64,000 nucleotides of DNA, taken from the NCBI GenBank assembly GCA_036186865.1, contig AP025065.1:7510300-7574299 (forward strand), given 5' to 3'. A program made the position numbers and the translations under genes. This document shows, piece after piece, positions 36,201 through 48,621 of the stretch. This stretch comes from Eustoma russellianum (taxonomy: Eukaryota > Streptophyta > Magnoliopsida > Gentianales > Gentianaceae). The number at the start of each line of letters is the position of its first letter. Position 1 is the stretch's first letter. The notes under the pieces were generated by a model, which was not told the DNA's origin, made no database searches, and saw nothing but the letters and a program-made list of their open reading frames with translations.

Positions 36201-39200
36201 GATCCCAAGCTCCACCAGATAAATAGTGAAGAACCCCTGCTGATTCCTGTGATTGAACCTACATTATGGGAACACCTGAATGAGAGTTATTCCAGGAAAA
36301 CAGACGTAACAAACTGATAATTAGAGAGGTAAGGCTCTGGAAGCAAAGAAGCCAAAGAATGACAGGGTAAACATTGGCCATCAAGATTTCTAGCCACATC
36401 CTAAAACGTAGAGGAGGAATGCCAACTGTAAAGAAAACTTATGACCTAGAGACAAAAAGAATGATTAATTGTGCTGTATAGGATCTCAAGCCAGTCTGTA
36501 TTGCATTCAGTTTCCTGTTAGCACAATGGACAAAATAAAGATGTAAACGGACACCTCAAAGAATGTCTTGAGTTCTCTGAAACTATTTTTCTTCGTGCAC
36601 AAAACTAATCCTCAAAGATTGCATGGAAATCAACAGACAGACCAAAAAAATAAAGCATTCTCTTTCACCAAATGCAAATAAATCTTAAAGATATCAGTTA
36701 TCCTTATTCCACATCACTTTGTGCTTTTTGGGGTCTAAAGATTATGCGAACCTAAACTCACATCACTAGAATAACCATATTTATCCTACGACAAGGTTAC
36801 CTTCGTACTTCTTCTTTGGATAAGAAACCCCCCTCAGTCAGTTCAAACCTTGAAAACTATCTACCTATTCCTGGGTAAGCCACTTGCGGCAGAATTTAGT
36901 ATATGTTTCCATTCTGCAGCAAATTGGCACATAACGTATGGTAATATATAAATGAAAGAAAGTAAATGTGTTATTCAACTTAATTTTAGATTACAAAGGA
37001 AGAGCCTTTAAATAGGCTAAAGGGGCTTAAGCCTCTAATGGTTAAATGCCCAACGGTTATATTCCAAGTGGCCAACAACGGCTACTTTGTTTCCTACACT
37101 ATACACTTGTCTAAACTAAGATTTTAATATGTTATTTACATTTATATATTACTCGTATGTGTATACTGTATTTGTACAAGTATGTGTGTATTTACTGTGT
37201 GGATTTATGTTGTATTTACAGTGTATTTCTACACTCTCTTTCAAGCTTAGTATATATGTTTATACAACAAAACTTGAACAATTGAGTCTGAAAAATCTTG
37301 GTAGAGACTGGATTTGTTCAGTTTATGCCCATGTTCAACTAAGGCAGCTGGCTTACAACCCAGCATTCTATTTTCATTTAGTAAGTCGAGAACATATTTT
37401 CCTTGAGAAATAAACATACCATCTTTGTTTCTAGCTATCTTCATACCTAAAAAGGATCTTAGTTTTCCTAGATCTTTCATTTCAAACAGTTCGGACAAGT
37501 TAAGTTTAATAGATACAATACCATTAAGATATTTTCTGTCACAATAATATCATCAACATACACAATCAAAATAGTAATTCTTCACTCTACAGAAACTCTA
37601 ATAAACAATGTATGATCACGATGACTTTGAATAAAATGGTGTTCTTTTACAGGTTTTTTCAAAATTTTCTAAATCAAGCTCTTGGTGACTGCTTTAATTC
37701 ATATAAAGATTTCTTTAGCTTACAAATTTGATTACTGTTTGTATGATCAGTAAAACCTGGTGGTACAGTCATATATACTTCTTCTTGTAAATCTCATTTA
37801 AGAAATGCATTCTTAACATCTAGTTGGTATAAATCCCAACCTAGATTAACAGCAATAGAAAAAATTAATCAAAATGTATTAGTTTTGCTACATAGATAAA
37901 GGTTTCTAGGCAATCAATTCAATAAGCCTGTGTAAAACCTTTTACTACTAACCTATTGGGAGGTTCAGTAAATAGAACTTTTGTAAATCCGCCGCTTTGA
38001 CTTTTTTATGAAAAAATTAAATTACAAAAAAAATATGTATATCTGCTTATAGTCCCATCAGTCATCATCATCATCATTCGTACCCAGTACATCCCAACGA
38101 TAGCAAAAGCTATCGTTAGGGTCTAGGAAGGGTAAGTGGCAGGCAAACAATACCTCTGTCCCAAGGGATAGAGAGTTTGCTTCCAGTGAGACCCCCTACC
38201 TGCATAAATAGCACAATAATAGAGATATGATGTGCTAGTGTGTTAGTGAGGGAATTCAGAAAATACAAAGAGAGGGCTGTTGATATTAAAATACGCATAA
38301 CATGTATATGTACAGATAATGCAAAACAACGGTAAAATATAAACAAACAAGTGCAAAGTCAACCTAAAGCGTAGATAGTGTCTGCGCTTATCTACGTCCG
38401 TAAATATACTCTAGTCCCATCAGTATTATACTTAATGGTAAATATTCATCTACACCCTACTAGTTTAATGCTTTTAATAATAGGAACTATTTTCCATGTT
38501 TCAAGCTCTCGTTTATTCATAGACTGCATCTCTCCATTCTGGTATACTCATTGCTTCTTGTATATCTCTAGAGATAATATTCGAGTCTAATACACTAGTT
38601 AAAGCTTTAAGAGATGAATTCAATCTTACATATGATAGAAAGTTATCAAAAAATGTTTAGTACATTCCCTTGTTTCTTTTCTTACTGCTATTGGACAATT
38701 GTCTATCTCTGGTTCAGCTTCATACTTCGTATGTATTTCTTCTAAGTGATCCTCTGATGCTACATTAGGCTGTGCGTTTCTTCTTATATAAACCTTAGTA
38801 ATAGGTGGTCTATTCCATAAAACAATTTCTGTCTGATCGGAATGTCTTTTTTTAGGAGGTACTTCATTTGGATTATTCTAATTATTACCTTCTGCCAGTT
38901 CCAGAGAGGTGATCCTATTAATATCTATTACTGCCCACAATCCATTCTGTTTTTGATTTTGTTTATCAGCATTACAATGTTCATAGAATGCATGTCGTTC
39001 ATCAAAAATTACATCAATAGTAACATACATCTTTCTTGTAGTAGGACAATAACATTTGTAACATTTTTGTGATCTTAATATCCAAAAAATATGCATTTAA
39101 CAAATCTAAGATCTAATTTACCCCTTAAATGAGGTTGTACATGGACATAACCAGTGCAACCAAATAACTTAAAGGTAATTCAGATAGTAGATTAGTGTAG

Positions 39201-42200
39201 GGAAAAGCTTTCAGAAAGACTTCTCTAGGAATGCTAAATGATAAAATCCTAGAAGACAGTGTGTTTATCAAATAAGTTGTTAATGTAGCTTCTTCCCAGT
39301 AGTATTTAGGCACTTTCATTGAAAATATTAATGTTCTAGGGACTTCTAGCAAATGTCTATTCTTCCTTTCAGTTATTGCATTTTGCTGAGTATAGACACA
39401 AGATGCTTGATGATAAACACCATTTTCATACATAAATTGTTTAATATAATTATCTAAATACTCAGTACCATTATCAGATCTCAAAGTTTTAATAGTATAA
39501 TCAAACTGATTCTTTATCATATTAAAATAATTCTTAAAGATCTGACTTACTTCCGATTTATTTTATTAAACATACCAAAGTAACTTTAGTGTGATCATCA
39601 ACAAAAGTCACAAGACACTATCATGCTATTTTCAGATTTCTACAATCTGAATATAAGATATGTTTTATTTGGAACAGTTGTAGTGCTGAAGCGGTATTCC
39701 TTGTTGCTTTTACCTGTCAAAAACATTTCAACTCCTCAAGACCAAAAGAGGTAATTGTCACCATTCAATTTGTGACTGGTAATGACAATAGAAGAATCAT
39801 CAAATGCAGGAGAGCCATGAGGCCCTGCTCTTGATACTTGATCATGAGCAGAGACGGCTTTAGTTTGCTCAGAGGCAGAGGAAGAAGATCAAGGTGTAGC
39901 CATGTTTGAAATAAATCAGAATCAAAACTCTGATACCATATAAAAATGAAAGAAAAAGAATATGGTATTCAACTTTACTTTAGATTACAAAGGAAGAGGC
40001 TTTTGTATAAGTTAAAGGGGCTTAAGCCTCTAACAGCTAGATGTCCAACAGCTATATTCCAAGCAGCCAACAACAGCTACTTTGTTTCCTATGCTATACA
40101 CTTGTATAAATAAGATTCTAATAGACTAATTTACATTTATATTTTTTTTTTGTAATTTAAATTTTTCATAAATAGCCAAATGACAAATTTACAGAAGGAA
40201 AATGGCTGGACATAGAGAAGAATCACAGCCAGATGAGTAGAGACGGCATACAATTTTCACTAATCAAGAGCCCACCTCTAGCAAAAAGTGGTTTGGAAAA
40301 CCACAATCAAAAACAAAGAAGCTAAGCTAATCTAGAGATAAAAGATGCAAAATGTAATAACAGAAGGTCATGTCATATTCAAGCACAGTAGGATCTTCCG
40401 AGGTAGCTTCTGCATCAAAATCAATCCTATCTTCAAATTTCTTCACACAATGATCCCAACAAGCAGGCATGCAGCAAGGCAGCAATGTCGAGAAGTAAAA
40501 CGAAAGGCCCAGACAGAGATCCAGCCAAGTTATGGCACGGGGTAGGCCGCATAGTGCAGACAGCAAATGCAAAATTGCAGTAAACCACAAACCGGCGTTG
40601 GAGAGATGTGCGGAGCAAAACGAAAGACGAAACATAGCGCCAAGGCCCCGCGTCAAAAAAACAGCACGCCAAGACATCCCAAACATTCCAAACAGGACCA
40701 AGAGGGATTCAGATAAGACGTAAACTAAAACCACCATTTGAAAAGCCAAGCGCAATCTCTATAACAGGAACATCACGTAATCGTCGAATGTAATCATCGC
40801 ATAACCATGACCATGAAGCCGCCCAGCACCACAAGAATGTAATATAGAAGGAACCTGAAAGCACGAATAACCGCAGAAGACTGGAAGCAGGAGAAACTTA
40901 CTGTAATGAAGCATAAATAACAGGCTAACCATTATAAAAGATAGAGAATTGAAGACCAAGGTTAAGAGCAATTTCCCAGTTATTATACGTTCTCCTAACC
41001 TTTTTCCAAGATGCGGCAGCCAGCCTGATGTTTTGCAAAATCTCAGCCAGGGTCAATTCTTCCGGCCTACTAGTGTTGGTGTGAAATCTAAGATTACGGT
41101 CTTTCCAAAGATGGTAAATGGTGATGGAGAGACTTAAGAAAATCAAGTCCTTTTGGAATTTAGAGCACCAATTTGTGGAGAGGAGCCAATCCAAGAGACA
41201 GTTCCATTGGAATTCAATGGTTCTACAATTAAGCTTATTTGTAATAGACATCCAGATTTTCCTAGAGTAGGAGCATTGGAAGAACAAGTGAGCTTGACTC
41301 TCCAAATGTCTATGACATAGGTGACAAACATTAAAGTCCACAATACCCCATTGGACAAGTTTTTGAAGAGTAGGAAGCCTCTCCCAAAATGCAATCCAAA
41401 GGATGAAAGCATGTCTAGGGAGAAGCTTCCTACTCCAAACAACAGTAGCCCATGGCACGGTTGAAGGAGGGGGAGAGGTGTCCCAAAGAACACTATGCAC
41501 TGAAAATTTCTTGGAAGGGGAACATTCCCATTTGTCTGCAACGCCAGAAATGGGAATAGATCTATATGAATGATAGAAGTCAATAACTTGGCTATCCCAT
41601 CCCCTACCATAGGGAAGTCTCCATTGATTCTCTTGGATTACATCCGAGACATTAGCATCTAAAGGGATATTCAGTTTTGTCTTAAGTCCTGGGAACCGTT
41701 TAATCAAAATGCCCCAGGGGTGCCAGGGGTCGTACCAAAACGAGGTAGAAGTCCCGTTACCGACAATGCGCCTGATGAAAGGCTCGACCTGAGTCGTAGT
41801 CCAAAGTAGTTTCTTCCATATCCATGAATCACTCTGCTTGGGCTCGACCCCCTAAAGAAACTTCCCCTTGAGAATGATAGTGTGAACCCACTTGACCTAA
41901 AGGGATTCTTTGCTTTCACAAATAGACCAGACTTGTTTCATAAGGTAGGCACTATTAAGCAGAGAGAGGTTAGGAAGACCTAAGCCACCCGCTTCTTTGG
42001 GTTTACAAAGGTCAGTCCATTTGATTTTTGCTTTTTTAGGGTTTCCCCATAAAAAGGATCTAAGCATGCTCTCAATATCCTTCAAGACTTTCCTAGGGAG
42101 GAAAAAAGCAGCAGTCCAGTACCGGACCATTGCCAGTAGGATGGAGTTGATGAGTTGCAGTCTACCCCCATAGGAAAGTTTACACACGGTCCAGCTAGAG

Positions 42201-44404
42201 ATTTTCGCCTTCAGGTTGTCAAGAAGTGGAAGGCAATCTGAGTAGGTCAGTTTCTTGCTAGTGAGGGGAAGGCCAAGGTATTTGATGGGAAGAGAGCCCA
42301 GTGGCATACCTAGGGTGTGAGAGATCCATTGTTTTCTTGAGGATGAAGTCCCAGTGACAAAGATTTCACTCTTTGAGAGATTGGGCGTCAAACCAGACAT
42401 GTCCATGAAAATATCGATAGACCTTTTTATAGTTCTAATGGAATCTTTGTCAGTGCTGGAGAGAATAAAAAGGTCATCAGCAAAAGCTAGTGAGCAGAGG
42501 TTTAGGCTATTACACTTGGGGTGATGAGTGAAAGGACCCTGTTGAATCTGGCTTTTAAGAGTTTGAGTAAATCCTTCCATAACAATGATAAAGAGGGTGG
42601 GGGAGAGAGGGTCTCCTGTCTTAATCCACGACTAGCTCTGAAATTATCAGTGAGAGAGCCATTGAGGTTGATGGAGAATGAAGGGGATGATATACATAAG
42701 TGAATCCATTTTCTGACATCCTCCGGAATGTTCATGTGAGAAAGGATGGACATTAGGTAGTTCCACTTCACTGTGTCAAAGGCTTTCATAATGTCAACCT
42801 TTAAAGCACAGCTACTTGGGCCACCGGTTTTTTGGTAAGACTTAACCAAGTCATGCATTAGAAGGATGTTGTCCTGGATGCTTCGTCCTTTGACAAAAGC
42901 AGAATGGTTCTCATCGACCAGGAAGGAGAGGAAAGGTTTGATCCTATTTGCAAGAATTTACATTTATATTAGTATCTGCATATTGTATTTGCACAAGTAT
43001 GTGTGTATTTACTGTGTGTATTTATACTGTATTTTTACATATAAGAGAAAGGAAAGAAGTATATGTGCAAATATGAATATCCAAATGGAAATCAAATGTA
43101 GAAATAGGGTCAAGATGGTCAATTAACAAAAGCTTGCTCCTATATTCCATTCAGCGTGCTATCAACTTGAGATAACATCCAGCAAAAACTCATTATCTTT
43201 GTCATACCTGTGCAGTCTTTTTAGCAGTATCTAGATTCCAAATCACAAGATTCTGCTCGTCAACACTAGCCAACTTGTCGTGCTTTCCAGTAGGCCACCA
43301 CAAAACACTGCGACATGCATTCACCACAAGATATCATTGAATATTATGACATTTTCGCATCAACTGTCAGAGATACCAGTTTCGGGGGGGGGGGGGGGAG
43401 TTTAATCTTGTTCAGATCACAATCAAATCCGAGCATGCCTTATAAACTGCCAATGTCAAAATGCTATGATACCGCATCTAAGAGCCGGCAAGATTTATGG
43501 CATCTAAGAGTCCGCAAGTACTGTCATCGGGATAAATAAGTTCAAGAGTTGAACAAAAATAACTAAACTAGGCTCAAAAGAGAACTAATGTCACCCCTTA
43601 GAGACCAGTCCAGCAAACAGCATTTGCAAATTATACTCAAGATGTGTTGTTTCTGAAAGAGGTTGCAACTTTTCCAGTTCAGCTCAAGAGAGTACGATTG
43701 TAGGTTGCCATGACAAGCGACATTGTCTCACCACTTAATCTTTGAATCATGCCCATCCAGAGAAGCTATTCTCTCCAACTGAGGAGAATTGAGTTGGCCA
43801 TACAACTCGGGCATTTGCCATACGGCTGCTCCTTGTGATTCACCTAAGAATTAGAAAGAAAAGCTCGTAAATTTCCCGAATCTATCAGCTTACACAGATA
43901 AGCATGCACGCGTTCAGACATATAACAGAAACACAAAAAACTAGGGGAGACAAGTAATAAGAAGAGAGGAAGTAAGTTGATTAGTCACCAGAAGAGAAGA
44001 CGGTGGAGAAAATACGCTGATCAAAAGGGCAAGAAGCAAGGTCCCAGATCTCGTTCGGGTGGGAGAACAAACCCTCACAGAACAATTCGGTGCCATCGGA
44101 GTTAAGTCTAATGAGATGGACCTGAAATCATAACACAGATGAGAGAGGTGAACACCGGGAAGTAAGTTAGAGAAGTGGATGGATAGCATACCTCATTCTC
44201 TTCCTTAAGACTGAGGGTTCCAGCGAGAAAGGAGGTGTGGTCGGTGTCGGCTTTCACGTCGGAAATGCATCTCGCCTGATAAAGCGTATGTTTATAGCAA
44301 ACTATCAGAGGGTAAATAATCAAAAAGTATACGAAAGGGAGTGCAGACGGAGGAGATACCTGATACTTGAGACCATAACCGATGCCGGTTGATCCTCCCT
44401 GCAT
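33287..44404 (-). CDS. WD40-repeat protein, EIPR1/TSSC1 homologue
   Basis: Thirteen exons on the minus strand: 44404-44360, 44275-44192, 44121-43989, 43843-43732, 43307-43208, 36258-36131, 35929-35860, 34978-34890, 34741-34696, 34234-34164, 34070-33997, 33926-33868 and 33334-33287. Together they give 352 residues with unbroken frame and GT-AG introns. Family marks include the N-terminus MQGGSTGIGYGLKYQ, TSFLAGTLSLKEENEVHLIR, HPNEIWDLASCPFDQR, GGAWDPHDVN, the WD-type ends QFWDIR and HIWDLR, and DYEDSVYGLAWSSRQPWIFA. In animals EIPR1 binds the EARP and GARP tethering complexes in endosome recycling; the plant protein is presumed similar. Intron 5 (36259-43207, 6949 bp) hosts nested transposons in which the Copia element and the LINE share the gene's orientation. 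A few residues differ from the usual family pattern (HAHAHNVDYDF), but nothing is truncated. Confidence 0.92.
36945..37233 (-). repeat. 3' LTR of the intronic Copia element
   Basis: Matches 39939-40143 plus 42971-43039 with many substitutions, showing an old insertion. Preceded on the minus strand by CTTGAAAGAGAG, a decayed polypurine tract. Confidence 0.75.
37247..38049 (-). pseudogene. Copia reverse transcriptase remnant
   Basis: A clear block at 37498-37247 (MKDLG...FLGMKIARN, then ISQGKYVLDLL). At 37700-38000 fragments matching the RVT_2 core (VAKLIHF, then VGIYTN, DLQEEVYMT-like) are split by stops and frameshifts. Cannot encode an enzyme. Confidence 0.8.
38050..38424 (-). mobile_element. 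SINE-like insertion
   Basis: About 349 bp (38063-38411) between perfect 13-bp repeats TAGTCCCATCAGT at 38050-38062 and 38412-38424. On the minus strand the 3' half reads like a plant SINE of the Au type: GGTCTCACTGGAAGC, a TCTCTATCCC block, ACCCT...AGACCCT and TACTGGGTACGA, ending in a GAT repeat next to the target repeat. The expected 5' tRNA-like A and B boxes were not found, so the 5' half may be foreign or decayed. It interrupts the Copia polymerase region. Confidence 0.65.
39125..39620 (-). pseudogene. Copia integrase core remnant
   Basis: The minus strand reads FVDDHTKVTLVCLIK, then TLRSDNGTEYLDN, HQASCVYTQQNAITERKN and VPKYYWEEATLTTYLIN, the DDE integrase core of Copia. Stops and lost bases break it. 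Confidence 0.85.
40128..42970 (-). mobile_element. 5'-truncated L1-type LINE inserted in the Copia 5' LTR
   Basis: LINE 40144-42954 (2.8 kb), flanked by the perfect 16-bp target duplication AATTTACATTTATATT at 40128-40143 and 42955-42970. A T run (complement of the poly-A tail) lies at the low-coordinate end. It starts inside the reverse transcriptase (VKSYQKTGG...KVDIMKAFDTVKW), so the endonuclease and ORF1 were never inserted, as is usual for LINEs. Its place inside the Copia LTR makes it younger than that element. Confidence 0.92.
40925..42858 (-). pseudogene. LINE ORF2: reverse transcriptase and zf-RVT
   Basis: Reverse transcriptase domain with DIMKAFDTVKWNYL and the catalytic box LAFADDLFIL. 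Then the C-terminal part GNPKKAKIKWTDLCKPKEAG, and the zinc-binding tail (PRHAFILWIAFWERLPTL, CHLCHRHLESQAHLFFQC, IYHLWKDRNLRF) ending at 40925. A single-base loss in the stretch normally encoding RQGDPLSP, near 42615, shifts the frame, and another break lies at 41700-41900. It once encoded the polymerase for target-primed reverse transcription and is now inactive. Confidence 0.9.
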
Positions 44405-45330
44405 TATACTACACTTCTGATCTGATCAACACCCCCCCGATCGTCTTACCATCTGTTCCTGCAGCTGCAGTCAAATTATTGAAATAAATAAAAATATATA
44501 TAGGCATTATATATGTGTATGTGTAATAAAATAAAAATAGATTTTATAGTGCTCTCTAACTGATTAGGGAGTAACTACAATTTCACGTGCACACAACTTT
44601 TCCATGTAATGATATTCCTTGTTCGTGTTAAATTGCAAACTCTCCTCCCTAATGTCATCTCAAAATAATGACTTAATCACAAACTAAAACCTTATACGAC
44701 ATCAAACTAAACAAATGAATAAGTCAATGTTTTTTTCCTTCTTATTCTTTTAATCCACCAATGCCATTTATTCGATGCGTGTTATTCTTTTCATTTCAAA
44801 AATATTATCATCTTTTTGATTTTGAGTTGTCTCAAAAATATTGTTCATTAGGTATTAGTAGTCCAACTTGTTTATATAGTATACTTAAGTTAACACTTAT
44901 ATGATTTTTCTATTTTATCTCAAATACTCAGTTAATGATACAACATAAATAGTGACCGAAAGAGTTTGACTTCTTTAAATTATACTCAATTCAATGTATG
45001 ATAATATTTTTGAAACAAATGAAGTACAAATTTTGCCATCTTTTCCCGTTTCTCATAGCATAATAACTTATGTATCTTATACTATTAAAAAAAATTACCA
45101 TACACGCTCCGGGGGATATCATTCGAACTTTAGTTGGTACAAAAAATGTAATAATTTTTACTACTAAGCCCAATTCAAATCTTGTATCTTCGACTTCTTT
45201 TTTCATAAAATTGATATTATTATTGATTTTATAGGCCCTATGTTCTTATAAAGAGAAAATGCGGATCACACATTAGTAATCTTGACTTGTTTATGTTAAA
45301 TGCTTTACTATATGTAATTGTTGTTGTTAG
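44405..45330. other. Upstream region of the EIPR1-like gene
   Basis: Promoter side of the minus-strand WD40 gene, then AT-rich spacer. No coding frame is convincing. Confidence 0.55.
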
Positions 45331-45754
45331 TTGTGTAAAGCCATGTTTTTTGGGCCAACTTTCTAAAATTAGCTATGTGGTGCTTTGTTGTTTGTCAAGC
45401 ATGCCCATGAAAGTGTATTCTTGATGTTTTTATTGTCTTGTTATATTTTTGTGTTGGTTGTCTACACCTTAGATGTATGAGAGAAATTGCAGAGAATTGA
45501 AGGATGAATGATGACATTGTTATAGACTTATTGTGTTGGTAAGGTTGAAGATATCTATTGAAGGTTGTGAATGATGGAAGGTTAAGAGTGGATATTATTA
45601 GACATGTCTAAGGATCAATTCATGGTAGTTGTGTATTAAGCATGATGAATCTAGATGGTAAGATGGATCTTGAGGTGTTTAACAAGGAAGGGGTGGAGAA
45701 GAAAGGTGTTGGATGGAAGTTACTGCAGAAAAACTGCAGTTCTGAACTGTCAGA

Positions 45755-45916
45755 ACACTTCGAACACCTACATTAGGCGCTTCATGTAGGCGTTCGATGT
45801 ATACGGCACATCTCCGAACACTTCGAACGCCTAGAATAGGCGCCTCATGTCCCTTTAGGCGCCTCATGTGGCGTTCCAAGTATACTGGGAGTCTTTTTGA
45901 CCCTTTAGGCGCCCTA
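45755..45916 (+). repeat. Degenerate tandem repeat with GGCGCCTCATG core
   Basis: Repeated blocks of TTAGGCGCTTCATGTAGGCG and CTTTAGGCGCCTCATGT type, with GAACACTTCGAAC between. GGCGCC is self-complementary, so the units may fold. Confidence 0.75.
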
Positions 45917-46339
45917 TGTAAGTGTAGTAACTTTATACACTTCTTTTGAACATAAAATGCAAGGGTCTTTGAGGTGTAATTGAGGAATAGATGGTAAGTT
46001 TAACTAAGTAAGAATAAGATTGAATCCCAAGTTAATTTGTGAGACGAACGGACTTGGGAAAGATACGAAGATGGAGTGTTTGAGGTACAAGATCGTATAC
46101 TTGATATGTAAGATGTGTGTGTTTGATACATGTTTGATATGAAGTTACATGAGCATCCTGCATCATGACATGAGCACTTGTATTGACTTGAGGATAGCTT
46201 TGCAAAAGAACACGTGTTTACAAAAAAAGATTAAAGTTTTCGAAAGACAAACTATGGCTGCTGGTTGATCGCAGGGTATAAAAGTCACGTCTGCGAAAGC
46301 AGGGTATAAAAGCGTGACCTGTGAATCAACAGCAGGGTA

Positions 46340-46510
46340 TAAAATATTTTATGGGGCCGTGGACCTATCAGCACGGATATATGACATATGTAATGGGGCC
46401 GTGGACCTTTCAGCACGGATATATGATATATGTAATGGGGCCGTGGACCTTTCAGCACGGGTATAAAGTTATATGTTATGGGGCCGTGGACCTTTCAGCA
46501 CGAGGTATAA
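46340..46510 (+). repeat. Tandem repeat with GGGGCCGTGGACC units
   Basis: Four units of 41-46 bp beginning ATGGGGCCGTGGACCT and continuing TCAGCACGG, then an AT-rich spacer. A related GCAGGGTATAAAAG repeat lies just before, at 46272-46340. Confidence 0.88.
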
Positions 46511-47462
46511 AGTTCTGTTTGCTGTGGATTGATCACCCACAGGATATAAAGTTCTGCTACGCGAAGAATATGATAAGAAGAGTTATGAAATATTTTGTGA
46601 AATGACACGCATGACATGTTTATGAAAGAAGACATATGCATAGGTGTTGTGTGTGGTTTTAAAGAGGTACATGCATCATGATACACGAAGCATAAGATTT
46701 GACATGCAAGAAATGTGACTAGCTTATGTTTTGTTTATGTGATATGTTGGTTTAGTACATGTTTGTTCTCGTATATGCGTATCATTTATGTGATTTATCT
46801 GTTTTGAGGAATTCTTATAAAGATGCTATTTGCTAACCCGAGCACCTTATTTTGGGCAATGACTTATACACTGGTGACTCATCGTGTGTGATCCCGTAAG
46901 GTGTATAGACGGGTTACTTGCTGGCGATATTTTCGCTAAGAACAGATACTCTATTCCTTTTCAGGTGAGCAGGAATATGAAATGATAGTTGTCGAAGACG
47001 ATGGCGAGTGGGCTCAATGGGATGACGGGCATGGAAGTAGATAGATGCTTGATTACTCTCTTTAAGTTGGGAAACTGAATGTTTATTATGTTGTACTGGA
47101 AGTTATGTTAGTCAGTTGATCAAACACTTTTTATTTTCGCTGTATTTTCTGGTTACATTAATGATGGTGAAGTTTTAAATTTTACAACGTTTCCACTGAT
47201 TTATCTCACGTCATGAATGATGTACGCTTGATCTGCTTTGACACTTCGTAGTTCTCATATTAGACTACGGCGGGTGCACTGATTCCGATGACAGTTTCGG
47301 GCCAGGGCTACAGGCACCATTTCAAAGGTGTGCTATAATATTTGTGAGTCAATGCAATAAAAACATGAAATCGATGGCATTATCTTATTTCATATGTCTC
47401 AATCTGCAAATAACAGAGGAGAACCGATGGCATCCAATACTGCGAAGAACAGTTTAACAGAC

Positions 47463-47927
47463 CTGGTGACTGGGCGATGGACTGGAGGAAATTTATTGGG
47501 AGCTGCATTCTTTCTGAAATGGAATTAGCAAACTTCAGGAAAGCAATGTACTGAACTGTATGAAGAGCTAAAGAAAAGGAAAAACTCTAGGGATCTACTT
47601 GTTAATATTTTAGAACAACATACTCGATGAGGGTGCCTCTCTTTTGGATGACATAAGGATATGGTGGAGCACCTATCATGTTCTGGTTCATGGTACTCAA
47701 TGCTCTCCTACTTCCCATTCCAGCATTCAACTTCCCTTTCCCTGTCCTTTCTTCCCCTGTGTATTAAAAAAGAAACAAACAATCCTGAATCAATCCTCAT
47801 TCAGATATTACATAGAAATCCAATGAGAGCTTGAGGGAAACATGAAATTTTGTATTTTGAAATTCATTTCACCTTGAGAATTTGCGTGCCTGATGATTCC
47901 CGGAAAGTTTTCATCTGATCCAACCAT
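47463..47927 (-). pseudogene. Cyclin B2 5' exons, copy 1
   Basis: Three spliceable exons on the minus strand: 47927-47873, 47756-47624 and 47513-47463. They encode MVGSDENFPGIIRHANSQGG, then RRALSTMNQNMIGAPPYPYV, then EKNAAPNKFPPVHRPVTR. This is the N-terminal regulatory region of plant B2-type mitotic cyclins, which lies before the cyclin box. The gene stops at the LTR end, so the cyclin boxes are missing and no functional cyclin is encoded. Frame and splice sites of this copy remain intact over the fragment. Confidence 0.85.
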
Positions 47928-48621
47928 CTTGGCAGTCTTGACGAATATCTTCGTGTAACGAGGAGATCTTATTAGCAGTAATTGAAATATTCAGTACCTC
48001 CGTCAAACAGTAAAAAAAATAGCAAATCCAGAAAAGGGGAAACGAAAACAAACAAGAAAACCAAGAATAAACAAAAGAAGGCAAATCCCCATTGGAAGTA
48101 TCACAAACAAAAAATTTGTGACGAAGCTAAAAAAGGGATAAAAGTAGATATTTGTCGAAGACGATGGCGAGTGGGCTCAATGGGATGACAGGCATGGAAG
48201 TAGATAGATGCTTGATTACTCTCTTTAAGTTGGGAAACTCAATGTTTATTATGTTGTACTGGAAGTTATGTTAGTCAGTTGATTAAACACTTTTTATTTT
48301 CGCTGTATTTTCTGGTTACATTAATGATGGTGAAGTTTTAAATTTTACAACGTTTCCGCTGATTTATCTCACGTCATGAATGATGTACGCTTGATCTGCA
48401 CACTTCGTAGTTCTCATAGTAGACTACGGCGGGTGCACTGATTCCGATGACAGTTTCGGGCCGGGGCTACAGGCACCATTTCAAAGGTGTGCTATAATAT
48501 CTGTGAGTCAATGCAATAAAAACATGAAATCGATGACATTATCTTATTTCATATGTCTCAATCTGCAAATAACAGAGGAGAACCGATGGCATCCAGTACT
48601 GCGAAGAACAGTTTAACAGAC

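Larger units (their letters stand above)
36945..43039 (-). mobile_element. Decayed Copia retrotransposon in intron 5
   Basis: Minus-strand element with a 3' LTR at 36945-37233, a 5' LTR split by a LINE (39939-40143 plus 42971-43039), a tRNA-Met primer site (complement of CTCTGATACCA at 39928-39938) and a degenerate polypurine tract beside 37234. Remains of gag begin near 39902 (MATP, stop, then SHKLNGDNYLFWS). Integrase (TLRSDNGTEYLDNYI, ITERKNRHLLEVPR; 39125-39620) and reverse transcriptase (KDLGKLRSFLGMKIARN, 37247-37498; more decayed at 37700-38000) follow. Most of gag and the protease are missing, and every frame is broken. No clear 5-bp target duplication was found. Confidence 0.85.
45331..47312 (+). 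mobile_element. Gypsy-type LTR-like sequence with internal tandem repeats
   Basis: The 3' end at 47312 (GGGCCAGGGCTACA) and the motif order before it (CAGGTGAGCAGG, GAAGACGATGGCGAGTGGGCT) parallel the solo LTR at 14439-17419 in opposite orientation, so this looks like the 3' part of a long chromovirus-like LTR. The left limit is uncertain: a candidate start TGTGTAAAGCC lies at 45334, without a matching target duplication. No protein genes are present. Two tandem-repeat zones lie inside it. Confidence 0.5.

Noticed and set aside
40327..40755. 142-residue minus frame
   Set aside because: In the 3' untranslated part of the LINE, after the ORF2 stop; overlapping frames on both strands indicate noise.
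36940..43044. Target duplication of the intronic Copia element
   Set aside because: Flanks GGTAA and TATAA share only three of five bases and the LTR end is uncertain.
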